A stretch of 64,000 nucleotides of DNA from Alcaligenes faecalis (GCF_005311025.1 NZ_CP031747.1:1240001-1304000), one strand, 5' to 3'; shown: positions 28,601 through 34,514, numbered from the stretch's first letter. Program-made: numbers and translations. Notes: generated by a model not told the origin, from the sequence alone.

Positions 28601-30223
28601 GGCGCCAGTATTTCGGTCTCGGCCGGAATGGGCGAAGGAGCGCATTGGAACGACTTTGCGGCGCGCTATCTGAACCCCGAGAATCAGGCTGATCTGGAGC
28701 TGCCGTTTGCAGATCAACAGGGCAAGGCGCTGTACATCTACAGCGGTGGCCTGACGCTGGGGCAATGGCTGCAACGCGAGTTTGGCTACACAGGTGATGA
28801 ATCCGGCGCACAAGCCTTCTTGCAGGAGAAGCAGGGAGAGCTGGATCAGGTACGCGATCAGGCCAGGGCTGAAGGCCGCAATGCCTCCAGTCGTCCCTTG
28901 GCGCGCGAGTACAAGCTGGAGAGCCAGCTGCATCTGGTCAACTGGTTGAGCACCCGCTTTGGCGACAAGAACGGCCTGGGCCTGCATTTTGATGCGGCCA
29001 GCATGGACGCCCGCAGCTTCTTCGAGGCCTTGCCGCCCGAGCAGCAACGTAGCTATCTGCGCAATGTGTACTACGCAGAGCTGAAGGCATCGGGCCGTGA
29101 GTACAACGATAGTGACAGCAAGCGCGCAGGCAGCTATTTGCGTGGCCGTGAAGCGATTGCCACCTTGTTCCCCGAACAGGATGCTCAAGGCAAGGCCTTG
29201 AGCTACACGGGTGATTTGACGATGTACAGCAGTGCGCTGTATTACGACGCGGATTACGTGAACAACACGGCGGGCAAGAGCCGGCCTAATCCCAAGCTGG
29301 ATTACATCACCAAGGCCGAGTGGGAGGCCTTGGGCAGTCCGGGTTACAACGTGTCGTTCTACGACGTGCTGGATGCAGGTATTCACACCAACTTTGGTGG
29401 GGACATCAGCATCCTGACTCCAGGCGGTCGTGCTCTGGTGGGGATTGATGGTGGCTTTAACCCTGGTCCGGGATCAGGTGTGATCACGCAAGGGGAAGGG
29501 GACATCAACTTCTTCTCGCAAAGCGACATTCTGATGGGGCAGAGCCGGGTCTTTACGACCTTTGGCGGCAATATTCTGGCCTGGTCGGCAGCAGGGGACA
29601 TCAACGCGGGTCGGGGTAGCAAGACCACGGTGGTCTACACACCGCAGCGTCGTGTTTACGATCTGTTTGGCAATGTGGCCTTGTCACCATCAACACCGAA
29701 TACCGGTGCGGGTATCGCTACCTTGAACCCGGTTCCCGAGGTCCCGCCAGGTTATATCGATCTGATTGCGCCATTGGGAACGGTGGACGCGGGCGAGGCA
29801 GGGATTCGCGTGTCGGGCGACATCAATATCGCCGCCTTGCGTGTGGTCAATGCAGACAATATTCAGGTACAGGGCGAGTCCAAGGGAATTCCGGTGGTGG
29901 CGACTGTCAACACAGGCGCCTTGAGTAACGCCAGCGCGACAGCATCTTCGGCCGCATCGGCGGCGCAGGATACGGTCAACCGCGCTCGTGCACAGGCTCG
30001 TCAGAATCTGCCTTCGGTCATTACTGTGCAGATTCTGGGATTTGGGGATGCAGGGCAGTCAGGGGGCGGGGCCACATCATCAGGAGCAGGCCCAGCGACT
30101 TCCAGGATAGATGCCTCTGCGTATCGCCAAGACAGTACGGTGCAGGTCCTGGGACTGGGCGCCAATCCGCAATCCGCTCTGGATCGGTTGACGCCCGAGG
30201 AGCGGCGGCGGATGACACTGTAG
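16616..30223 (+). CDS. Giant filamentous hemagglutinin-type TpsA exoprotein
   Basis: A 4535-residue secreted adhesin-like protein; ATG 16616 is preferred over a TTG at 16541. It has a long signal peptide (residues 1-53, ending SAQAYAQ), an Ala/Gln-rich helical stretch (95-135) and a TPS secretion domain at about 138-400 with the NQNG motif at 236-239. An enormous run of short beta-strand repeats follows (GGxVxLxA-type), predicted as a right-handed beta-helix. Insertions stand out: GLAAGTYTLLPSTYALLPG near 1922, AGT-rich repeats near 1110 and 3010-3120, and a helical block near 4040-4200. The C-terminal part resembles the DUF3739 hemagglutinin family. The motif TVQILGFG recurs as TVQVLGLG near the end. 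The only two cysteines are Cys2220 and Cys2226. G7 tracts lie at 16748-16754 and 22913-22919. Confidence 0.93.
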   Translation: MSPRLRSLSSKSSDPRNPVDRASRDKTRNRLTPVARAIATLLLTGGVSAQAYAQTQPVSGAWFASRGAVERNVSGAQGGMVDPGNGLLNSAARQHAEARQQLARSVENLGRTASAIAAQQAAQKAAREAAAKEAGVPDGYVQGGVWDRDAAGNLHVWTGAERPVHTQDNGQHTVAIKQTESKAVLNWESFNVGRNTTVQFQQKASDAVLNRVVGAETAPSQIQGAIKGDGTVMVVNQNGVVFSGTSQVNVRNLVTAAAKITDQQFKEGLYGKDANTASFTNAQGKIEIHAGARIGTHASETVNQGGGYVLLLGQEVHNAGSISTPGGQAALAAGENFIIRKGMGTEENVNSTTRGNTVVAQAGASDKAGLVRNTGVIQAATGDITLAGRTISQDGVLVASTSVHNRGTIHLQNNKTDAQSSVTLGKDSVTAIVLDESAATALDVQREALIKESDKEGDGLRHRRDQSLVQIASGGDVVFDADSLTLATGGQVFVDAARNSEVRQDAVIDVSGHVGVRVAMEANNLMINIQGNEQRDAPVNREGDNLRSSDVWLDRRNLVFVPAGTNGYEKDRWYTAGGLLEVGGYLGVASHGIGEWAAQGGTVQFSGASVVTRPGSLINLSGGTLDVQSGYLRQSWLRGVDGRLYAVDSAPGDLLYTGLYKGYEQTSARWGQTRSFYNPILAPTQRYEEGYTVGRDAGRLVISTKAADLQGHIESEVYQGPRQIQAPAPKLDGYQQSQTAVARRAELILGGWTPVYDKDTQNLRYSPSAVVEQIVIGKAQAQEGGEQSDATSGPSRISLDSDWLTQMGLGALRAYASQSVEVNDALELALGGEIALHANQVDVKADLTARGGRILLGDMVDKWTSASLGWQSSKIADVAAGAIAATRIDSGVTLDTRGFWSNQEMDSRAMRYLPWRNGGEIILRSSGDVTVAEHALLDVSSAAAYMADGSVLGGKGGNITLAADAYISGVSGIGGRLVFEGEIRGHGVAGGGTLRLQTGETVVLGGTVQGSDGVLQAGQSSLADLLTTEAFTIAAGAILPVDFHYMRTHAAAGEVIGGAPKVEQANQSSWIHLTTPWTLPKPSNENSSYSVWLSNGQQLRVDGYSWSVAPTLPAGTVIMEIMNPAGFPTNYVVPADILPDGIAIAPSPGVYKAGTVAHADLSYSAGTLLRAGTRLTQDVAVGTMLHLDSSLFQKGFANYDVIGGYGVAVAEGANLALNMPVMQLDLPAARQLANGGDLSQVASLWLPPEFSESPEKGSISQRGGADLSLTAGFEYKQQDVDPSGPTLSVGKAAHISVDDGRNIILQGSGQITVDGSLRASGGKIGIYGLSAGSEDVRHLKGHDGSIWLGSNAVLDVSGKAMTAVDTQGQRYGKVLNGGRIEIGSKYQQAATQVKAIDSFVIVREGARLLASGAAATLDMPGQGAQTIASNGGVIHLASFNGLYLDGDMQAWAGGANAAGGTLSVALESPNYEMSGGPGDRVLAHREMTLVQEQQLENLPLDLQAGRADAGLVYGHARLGVDRIQAGGFDNLALLSNGILSIENGVDLQMGQSLHLATPKIALAPGSMPGATVKLAAPHVRLAGATHPTRDKYVTPLIQALNSNEGRLPELLPDSYLRIDANVLDIANQIAFGALGRSLQSGKAEVSRAGFDTVDLRAQNDLRFLKHSVGDRTQLLTEGDLVLAAGRIYPGTGVTAEVISGRYIQRDQWNNPLTQYDPQRSLRIERIGSGPVAQPYSALGVLRLMSGNIDQGGVLLAPLGQLELGVGVGGASQAPTSMVMRPGSITSVSAAGLIMPYGGTVDGLTYNYAGSDAPYVGLGGLLGNLSLKATSVDVQEGALLDLSGGGELTGAGFLPGRGGSTDARLHPLIQSTNNGFMLPELSGNPVYAVVPGVQQVVAPLAADNGAGDPMVGRQIHIGEGVPGLAAGTYTLLPSTYALLPGAYRVEISGSGSASAAMGGTIAMRNGSYNVAARLGIANTHVMDAMPSRVVLTSADTLRQYSQYNETSYSQFGLDWAMRDSVPRPQLERDARQLQLEANRLQVASGVAKFEPAPNGRGGNVVLTGQRIEVLADGAAPTAGFDGMSVESGVLNRLGAAGISIGGAPTSTFALQGYGSTRDAWRVSLGNTRTDEIYIRGGAVLEAAQVFLVVGNREKGLTVEQGATINTLGKGAAPWDSSEGYVLQPGQKGVLALSNGWLDVTSPSNDDSWGTVGAGFLHIGTCAVGSSCSGETRLYSEGTITAATNKTFELDESVRYGTRNLVLAMGGINVGGAQALSDASVAGILPSGLTLNQRVLERLLRGDTQMGAPALENLVLTARDSVNFYGDVNLSTLDPVTGKSALERLVLSAAAIYGYGDAHSEARIETGILVWNGATTPAGSIVEGGAGTGNGRLVFDAQQIEFGYGPKSQPDTVGMHDRLALGFSSVNLNASERITANHKGSLSVYHSRGAWDAASNGWTYQGGNLNISTPLFTGQAGSVNNIRAGGNIAVTRPQGSSTVQPDLATAVHALGAELSLDAARSLVWDSAALLPSGKLKLSAQDDVVLQEGAQLDLAGRPIGFFDVNKYSWGGEVVLESRGGNVTQAAESLIDVSAQHNRAGKLTALALNGLVDLRGRMLGAGTGHYDAGGTLVPFASGFIELRGQQIADFAGLNARLNEGSVWGGRSFQLRQGDLLIGNELKAREVNVSVDNGSLTVNGTIDASGEQAGSIRLAAKRGVTLTGSAVLDASASVLRRDSYGQVIEAPNRAVIEIDSGQGRLVLVDGMRMNLSVAGSHANYGTVALNAPRLGGATGNDVDIDARGALNITGARSIAVNAFQQYDDAQLGLDETVDGRSYQRIDQDYLRQKHLDSETFINKALANQALMQGKLAGLRAYGDQFHLRPGVEIVSNAVTNPDGDLHVDGDIDLSGYRYASVNPHAQKSSVYGSGEAGALVLRAAGDLTIFGSLTDGFNTSVLGVTADDGGWVLPAGRMPFGGDLIIPHGGMATLDVGTQFAAGRTVNYDLPVEGMSLPRGTVIPSLMSLAQGLSLQAGTVLSAAVLDASGQVVYAAGTVLKEAVTLPANMQLAAGFRLPEDAQMAATLWPKGVPLPVLMKLNQQVALKKGALVPSETDVVLPGGAVMVDLRPRDGDDTQGRMLALAPMLAAGSQSWDLRLVAGADTSAADNRLTLIDAERRLMLADTHFGLGVKSIEIPGTGKPAVYGWGEVSRFEELIELLAGGYWLSFVPVSGEQVTQAQIEELQAYGIIGADVTELNIFGMGDMAAELSPATPPEMQDVKQPAREQLFSVLRTGVGDLDLVSGGDIEMNSLYGVYTAGTPSASMGAAYNQARGKLFDGTILRAEGKRFESLVDGGADSLYQAWYPEKGGNVLLRAQGSVKGDLVGNNDGKNDLSYTFYNTRQQIASTAVGNWLWRQGTGSAVSASEGTPSAWWVNFGTYVAGTANGGYSEYDTWLFANDPFLAGFTGVGTLGGGNLTVEAGADAGMLNQRGIRSSWNQQTHTPRSQGLHLVVGSTGRITPGGELVQTGGGDLVLRLGGTLNPNPDVRLNEHDLNSTLVNLRGAIALDAGAVGGVKLGFGGTDQMDTRPGNIYASGGGAATGGPILVLGDSAVRMQTRGDLVLGSTVDPGRTLSLSSTPFSVDGQHYDGNGWSWFSLWTPATAIDLLSVGGNLTPTTSWDERNAYEDTRWGDPGRNQSHNADGHFYPSILRAAAANGNIQYGASASDATVSSNSILRYGFGTVLAPSPMGEQFVNATGRGELQFLAGGSIQAAGYVFSASAADAAAMSSPFRPAFVGLLSQTGGGEYGYNPRIIHNVDGEAVKLNDWFTVSSKAVTSLYGGRQNTGSLFVFGTPVNIGTAAAQRQPARYYAVNGDIVGLRVGQEVLLGYPPGSQGSRMEGSVPVAIRAGRDITDSGTRLGQKDAVAGAKSATATTRGNLITHAWADDISIVEAGRDVRNSSFYILGPGLLDVSAGRHVYLADKGEIKSLGPLSSALSDSRGGGASISVSAGMGEGAHWNDFAARYLNPENQADLELPFADQQGKALYIYSGGLTLGQWLQREFGYTGDESGAQAFLQEKQGELDQVRDQARAEGRNASSRPLAREYKLESQLHLVNWLSTRFGDKNGLGLHFDAASMDARSFFEALPPEQQRSYLRNVYYAELKASGREYNDSDSKRAGSYLRGREAIATLFPEQDAQGKALSYTGDLTMYSSALYYDADYVNNTAGKSRPNPKLDYITKAEWEALGSPGYNVSFYDVLDAGIHTNFGGDISILTPGGRALVGIDGGFNPGPGSGVITQGEGDINFFSQSDILMGQSRVFTTFGGNILAWSAAGDINAGRGSKTTVVYTPQRRVYDLFGNVALSPSTPNTGAGIATLNPVPEVPPGYIDLIAPLGTVDAGEAGIRVSGDINIAALRVVNADNIQVQGESKGIPVVATVNTGALSNASATASSAASAAQDTVNRARAQARQNLPSVITVQILGFGDAGQSGGGATSSGAGPATSRIDASAYRQDSTVQVLGLGANPQSALDRLTPEERRRMTL

Positions 30224-30245
30224 CCTGAGCCTGGGAGATCTGATC

Positions 30246-30896
30246 ATGCTGTCCACTTGCCTGCCCTTGCCTACCCGCAAGCGTAATGAAGAGTGTGTGA
30301 CGCCGCAGTATTCACTGTGCTTGTATCTGAAGGTGCACTACGAAGAACTGCTGCGGCAATTGACCATCCGCCTGCGCTGCCGCGACCGCGCAGCGGATGC
30401 CTTGCACGACACCTGGTTGCGCCTGCATGACAGCCGGGAGATCGGGCCCGTTGCCAACCCGCGCTTGTATTTGCTGCGTATGGCCAGCAACCTGGCGATT
30501 GATGAATGGCGTGCCGAATCTGGCAGAGGGACGCTGGTACCCCTGGAGGAACTGGAAGAGCATCAGCAGATTTCCCCCATGCCGGGGCCAGAGTCCAGCC
30601 TGATCGGCCGATCTTTGCTGTCCGTCCTGATCTACGCCATCGAGCTGTTGCCCCGCCAACGTCGCGCCATCTTTCTGGCGGCCCGGCTGGAAGAACAGAG
30701 CCTGAGTGTGGTGGCCGAACGCTTCGGCGTCACCACCAGCAAAGCACGCAACGAGCTGCGCCGGGCTGAGGCGCATTGCGAACAGGCGTTGCTGGGAAAT
30801 TGGACGGAGCTGCGACAGGGGCGCAAGGCCTGTGTAACACCACCACCGACCATGACGGCCGGGTTTGGCTGGATGGCGGAGCCGGTGGGATTTTGA
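30246..30896 (+). CDS. Second ECF sigma factor, FecI-like
   Basis: A 216-residue ECF sigma factor with region 2 (HYEELLRQLTIRLRCRDRAA ... NPRLYLLRMASNLAIDEWR) and region 4 (LPRQRRAIFLAARLEEQSL ... FGVTTSKARNELRRAE). It starts 22 bp after the exoprotein stop codon, so it is probably co-transcribed or read through from it. Unlike the first sigma gene it has no FecR partner beside it. The 30-residue N-terminal extension and the C-terminal tail (about 35 residues, ending MAEPVGF) go beyond the usual ECF core. It may feed back on the locus or be controlled by the upstream FecR. Confidence 0.88.
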   Translation: MLSTCLPLPTRKRNEECVTPQYSLCLYLKVHYEELLRQLTIRLRCRDRAADALHDTWLRLHDSREIGPVANPRLYLLRMASNLAIDEWRAESGRGTLVPLEELEEHQQISPMPGPESSLIGRSLLSVLIYAIELLPRQRRAIFLAARLEEQSLSVVAERFGVTTSKARNELRRAEAHCEQALLGNWTELRQGRKACVTPPPTMTAGFGWMAEPVGF

Positions 30897-30901
30897 GGCT
30901 T

Positions 30902-30998
30902 TTATCGCTAATATCGATAATTTAATTTTATCGATATTGTCGATATTTGTTGTTTATCGAGATAATCGATATACTCAAATTATCGACATTAGCGATAA
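30902..30998. promoter_or_regulatory. Four HipB-type operators with 26-bp spacing
   Basis: Four 19-bp sites of the form TTATCG-N7-CGATAW occur at 30902-30920, 30928-30946, 30954-30972 and 30980-30998. Their start points are exactly 26 bp apart. The first and last are near-perfect inverted copies of one another (18 of 19 bases). E. coli hipBA is likewise controlled by four spaced operators of the form TATCC-N8-GGATA, so these are the expected binding sites for the HipB encoded just downstream. Confidence 0.85.
30947..30975 (+). promoter_or_regulatory. hipBA promoter inside the operator array
   Basis: TTGTTG (30947-30952) and TATACT (30970-30975) are separated by 17 bp. The -35 box falls exactly between operators 2 and 3, operator 3 fills the spacer, and the start point would fall in operator 4. 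Repressor binding would therefore block the polymerase directly. Confidence 0.6.
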
Positions 30999-31004
30999 AT
31001 AGAT

Positions 31005-31247
31005 ATGTACATACTTTCTACTAGTGATCAGCTTGGTTATCAGCTTGTTGCTCGACGCAAGGCTTTAGGTCTGACGCAGCAGGAAGTCGCATCTCGTTTG
31101 GGGATCAGCCAAAATCGTTTGTCCGAACTGGAAAGTCAGCCGAGCCAGTTAACCGTTGAGCGATTGTTAGCCTTGACTGGTATTTTGGGGCTGGAGCTAG
31201 CCATACAACAGCGCTCTCAAGCCCCTTTAAGTACAAGTGAATGGTAG
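31005..31247 (+). CDS. hipB: HipB antitoxin, XRE-family repressor
   Basis: An 80-residue protein that is nearly all helix-turn-helix (LVARRKALGLTQQEVASRLG then ISQNRLSELESQPSQLTVERL). It would neutralise HipA and repress the operon through the four upstream operators. The ATG lies 7 bp after operator 4 with no clear Shine-Dalgarno sequence. Its end overlaps the start of hipA by 7 bases (ATGGTAG), suggesting translational coupling. The surrounding DNA is AT-richer than the flanking genes, a sign of acquisition. Confidence 0.9.
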   Translation: MYILSTSDQLGYQLVARRKALGLTQQEVASRLGISQNRLSELESQPSQLTVERLLALTGILGLELAIQQRSQAPLSTSEW

Positions 31248-32599
31248 CCATGGCGCACCGTTCACAGCAACGCCTATTGGGTTTATGGGCGAATGGCCTT
31301 CGGGTAGGGACTTGGCAAGTAGCCGCCAATGGCGAGGATAGACTGACTTACGACCCTGTTTGGCTCGTATCATCACAAGGGCGTCCCTTATCGCTTTCTT
31401 TGCCGTTCACTATTGATAACGCGCCTTTGCGTGGTCCTCAAGTACGAAATTATTTTGACAACCTGCTACCAGACAGTGATGTAATCCGCCGTCGCCTGCA
31501 GACACGATTCAGAACATCCAGCACAGATGCTTTTGATTTGCTAACGGCTATCGGGCGTGATTGTGTTGGAGCTATTCAGCTGCTTCCCGAAGGTGAGGAG
31601 CCCGATGATGTCTTTGATATTCAGGCTTGTCCTTTAAACGAGGCTGAAATCGCTAACGCTTTGAGGGCGGCTACTGCTGCACCGTTGGTCTTGGGGCAAC
31701 AGCAAGCGTCTGATGAAGACTTCAGAATATCCTTGGCAGGAGCCCAGGAAAAAACAGCCTTTTTATGGCATCACGGACAATGGTGTCGACCTGTTGGATC
31801 TACTCCGACAACGCATATCTTCAAACTACCATTGGGCTTGGTGGGGGGCCGCCAAGCGGATATGCGCAGTTCTGTAGAAAATGAATGGCTGTGTGCACAG
31901 ATTTTGCGCGCCTTTGATTTACCTGTCGCTAACTGCGAGATGGCCAGTTTTGAAGAGCAAAAGGTATTGATCGTTGAGCGTTTTGACCGGAAGTTGGCTG
32001 TACAGTCTTATTGGCTGAGGCTGCCACAGGAGGACTTTTGTCAGGCAACAGGCAAGTCTCCTGATGCTAAATACGAGGCCGATGGCGGGCCGGGCGTTGT
32101 TGATATCGCGCGTATTTTGCAGCTGTCTGAAGCGAGGGAGCAGGACTTGCGTACTTTGCTGACAGCACAATTAGTGTTTTGGATGTTGGCAGCGACTGAT
32201 GGGCATGCGAAGAATTTTTCGATTTTTCTATTGCCTGGTGGCCGTTACCGCTTGACGCCTCTGTACGATGTTTTGTCGGCTTGGCCAGTCACGGGTACTG
32301 GACCGAACAAGTTGGATGTGAATCGTCTCAAGCTGGCCATGGCCGTTCGCGGGAAAAATACCCACTACCGATTGCGTGATATTCAGCGCCGGCATTTCAA
32401 CCACATGGCCCGACTGTGCGGGTGGGGAGAGAACATGGAGGGCCTGATCAAGGATTGCTTAGGACGAGTCCCGCACGTGTTGGAGGTGGTCGCCCAGCAG
32501 CTGCCTGCTGAGTTTCCTATGGAAGTGTTTGAGGCAATTGAACTGGGAATGCGTGAGTCCGCCAAGCGCTTGGAGGCGATGCCAGCGACACTGCTGTAG
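31241..32599 (+). CDS. hipA: HipA serine/threonine kinase toxin
   Basis: A 452-residue HipA-type kinase; in E. coli HipA phosphorylates glutamyl-tRNA synthetase and induces persistence. The N-terminal Couple_hipA domain covers about residues 5-110. Ser164 in ISLAGAQEKTAF corresponds to the autophosphorylated Ser150 region of E. coli HipA. The kinase signature is intact: ERFDR, LPQEDFCQATG, the catalytic ATDGHAKNFS and the metal-binding PLYDVLSAWP, so the toxin looks active. ATG 31241 overlaps the hipB stop; ATG 31250 is an alternative. It is the full usual length. Confidence 0.95.
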   Translation: MVAMAHRSQQRLLGLWANGLRVGTWQVAANGEDRLTYDPVWLVSSQGRPLSLSLPFTIDNAPLRGPQVRNYFDNLLPDSDVIRRRLQTRFRTSSTDAFDLLTAIGRDCVGAIQLLPEGEEPDDVFDIQACPLNEAEIANALRAATAAPLVLGQQQASDEDFRISLAGAQEKTAFLWHHGQWCRPVGSTPTTHIFKLPLGLVGGRQADMRSSVENEWLCAQILRAFDLPVANCEMASFEEQKVLIVERFDRKLAVQSYWLRLPQEDFCQATGKSPDAKYEADGGPGVVDIARILQLSEAREQDLRTLLTAQLVFWMLAATDGHAKNFSIFLLPGGRYRLTPLYDVLSAWPVTGTGPNKLDVNRLKLAMAVRGKNTHYRLRDIQRRHFNHMARLCGWGENMEGLIKDCLGRVPHVLEVVAQQLPAEFPMEVFEAIELGMRESAKRLEAMPATLL

Positions 32600-32729
32600 G
32601 CAAAGCATGCTGTCTGATGATCGATAGACGAGGTGTCCGAGGCAGGTAGGGCAGATTTCCATACTGAAATGAAAATGCTTCACGTCGTGTGTATGGGCTA
32701 GAGTCTGCGCATCTGGCAAGTAGAAAAAC

Positions 32730-32759
32730 AAAAAGCCCAGTCGTTTGACTGGGCTTTTT
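32730..32759. terminator. Bidirectional terminator between hipA and tRNA-Phe
   Basis: A perfect 13-bp stem (AAAAAGCCCAGTC and its complement) with a GTTT loop has A-runs on one side and T-runs on the other, so it works in both directions. It ends the minus-strand tRNA transcript and probably also the hipBA transcript. The 130 bases between hipA and this hairpin hold nothing else that I can identify. Confidence 0.88.
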
Positions 32760-32770
32760 GCTTGAATTCT

Positions 32771-32846
32771 TGGTGGCCTGGGGCGGAATCGAACCACCGA
32801 CACAAGGATTTTCAATCCTCTGCTCTACCGACTGAGCTACCAGGCC
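32771..32846 (-). tRNA. tRNA-Phe (anticodon GAA)
   Basis: Read on the minus strand, a 76-base cloverleaf can be folded. The acceptor stem is GGCCTGG/CCAGGCC with discriminator A and an encoded CCA end. The D-arm contains TAGCTCAG, the anticodon loop TTGAAAA gives GAA for phenylalanine, and the T-arm contains GGTTCGATTCC. All stems pair. It is followed by the terminator at 32730-32759 and preceded by a possible -10 element (TATAGT) at 32873-32878 on the minus strand. Confidence 0.97.
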
Positions 32847-32872
32847 AACGTGTACTGCTCGGTAAAAATAGA

Positions 32873-32878
32873 ACTATA
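32873..32878 (-). promoter_or_regulatory. Possible -10 element of tRNA-Phe
   Basis: TATAGT on the minus strand lies 27 bases upstream of the mature 5' end of the tRNA, a plausible place for a -10 box. The -35 region is not convincing. Confidence 0.35.
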
Positions 32879-33036
32879 CCACGTTTTTTAATTTGTGCGC
32901 ATAGTACAACAAAAAATTTATGCATCTTTTCGACTTCAAATTTGCCGTACCCCTAGGGGGAGGCCCTTTTCAGCGAAAAGAGGGCTGCATAAAGGAGTGC
33001 AATTGTAATCACAAAAGGGCAATTCAAGTAACATTT

Positions 33037-33066
33037 TTGGCAAAATTGCGGCTTGCGGCGTAAAAT
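33037..33066 (+). promoter_or_regulatory. Probable sigma-70 promoter of hemA
   Basis: TTGGCA (33037-33042) and TAAAAT (33061-33066) are separated by 18 bp and lie about 76 bp upstream of the hemA ATG, in an otherwise gene-free stretch of 295 bp. This should drive the hemA-prfA-prmC-grxD-ubiX genes or at least the first of them. Confidence 0.5.
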
Positions 33067-33141
33067 CACTTAAATTTCATGCGTTTTGCCTTTGCAAAAT
33101 TGCCAGTCTTGGTCTTTTCAGGGCTATAGCCTGTACTGCTC

Positions 33142-34416
33142 ATGTCTGTAGATGTTCTAACCTTCGGTCTGAATCATGTGTCCGCGCCCGTTGCCGTGCG
33201 CGAGCGCGTTGCGTTTCCGATCGATGTGTTAAAGCCTGCGCTTGATACCTTGCGTGCCACGTTTGGCACCGGTGTCCGTGAAGCAGCTATCCTGTCTACC
33301 TGTAATCGCACCGAGATCTACTGTGCGGCCGAGCCCCATGTGGCAGAACGTCTGCCCGAGTGGATGGCAGACTTCAACAGTCTGCGCTCTGCCGAGCTGA
33401 CCCCCCATCTGTACCGCTACAACCAGAACGAGGCCGTGCGCCATGCGTTCCGTGTTGCCAGCGGTCTGGACTCCATGGTCTTGGGCGAGCCCCAGATTCT
33501 GGGTCAGATGAAAGATGCCGTGCGTGCCGCCAATGAAGCCGGCTCGCTGGGCACCTTGCTGCATCAATTGTTCCAGCGCACCTTCTCGGTGGCCAAGGAA
33601 GTCCGTACGCAAACGGCTATTGGTGCCCATTCGGTGTCCATGGCTGCCGCGGCTGTTCGTTTGGCCGAGCGTGTGTTTGGTGATCTGAGCCAGGCCAAAG
33701 TGCTGTTTATTGGTGCTGGGGAAATGATCGAGCTGTGTGCCACGCACTTTGCAGCAGTGAATCCCTGTAGCATCGTGGTCGCCAACCGTACTCAGGAACG
33801 GGCTGAAAGCCTGGCCTCGCGCTTCATGGCCAGCACCATGAAGCTGGCTGATGTGCCTGATCGTCTGGCAGATTTTGACGTGGTGGTGTCCTGTACGGCC
33901 AGTACCTTGCCCATTCTGGGTTTGGGTATGGTGGAACGAGCCGTGCGTTCGCGTCGTCACCGCCCTGTGGTCATGGTTGATCTGGCCGTGCCACGCGATA
34001 TTGAAACCGAAGTAGGTCGCCTGGACGACGTGTACCTGTATACCGTCGATGATCTGGGCCGCTTTGTGCAACGGGGTGCCGATGCCCGTCAGGCCGCTGT
34101 GGTGCAGGCTGAAGCCATTATTGACACCCAGGTGCAGCATTACATGCACTGGCTGAGTACCCGTGCGATTGTGCCGGCCATTCTGGATGTGCAGCAGTCG
34201 GTCGAAAAAGTACGTCAACACGAGCTGGAGCGCGCGCGCCGCATGTTGGCCCGTGGTGATGATCCAGCAGAAGTCATTGAAATGCTGGCGCATGGCCTGA
34301 CTCAAAAGTACATGCACGGCCCGATGGCTGAATTGACGCGCAGTGAAGGTTCCGAGCGCGAGCAATTGTTGAATCTGCTGCCTCGCCTGTTGCCCTCGAC
34401 CACCCGTCGACGTTAG
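33142..34416 (+). CDS. hemA: Glutamyl-tRNA reductase
   Basis: First committed enzyme of tetrapyrrole synthesis by the C5 pathway: it reduces glutamyl-tRNA(Glu) to glutamate-1-semialdehyde with NADPH. The 424 residues include the catalytic Cys54 in [10 protein letters not shown], the substrate-recognition segment [20 protein letters not shown], the NADPH Rossmann motif VLFIGAGEM, and the C-terminal dimerisation domain. The N-terminal [15 protein letters not shown] is typical. Length is normal. It is followed after 98 bp by prfA, an arrangement common in proteobacteria. Confidence 0.98.
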   Translation: MSVDVLTFGLNHVSAPVAVRERVAFPIDVLKPALDTLRATFGTGVREAAILSTCNRTEIYCAAEPHVAERLPEWMADFNSLRSAELTPHLYRYNQNEAVRHAFRVASGLDSMVLGEPQILGQMKDAVRAANEAGSLGTLLHQLFQRTFSVAKEVRTQTAIGAHSVSMAAAAVRLAERVFGDLSQAKVLFIGAGEMIELCATHFAAVNPCSIVVANRTQERAESLASRFMASTMKLADVPDRLADFDVVVSCTASTLPILGLGMVERAVRSRRHRPVVMVDLAVPRDIETEVGRLDDVYLYTVDDLGRFVQRGADARQAAVVQAEAIIDTQVQHYMHWLSTRAIVPAILDVQQSVEKVRQHELERARRMLARGDDPAEVIEMLAHGLTQKYMHGPMAELTRSEGSEREQLLNLLPRLLPSTTRRR

Positions 34417-34514
34417 CGTTTGGGCTGTTGTCTGTTCACCGACTTTCCTGCGGTGCAGCCCGATAGCTTTGAACTGCGCCCAGACCCTCTGATTTTCCCT
34501 TTAGGCTGTTCCCT

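Noticed and set aside
32771-32846. tRNA-Phe as attachment site of an integrated island
   Set aside because: No integrase gene and no direct repeat of the tRNA 3' end was found on the far side of hipBA.
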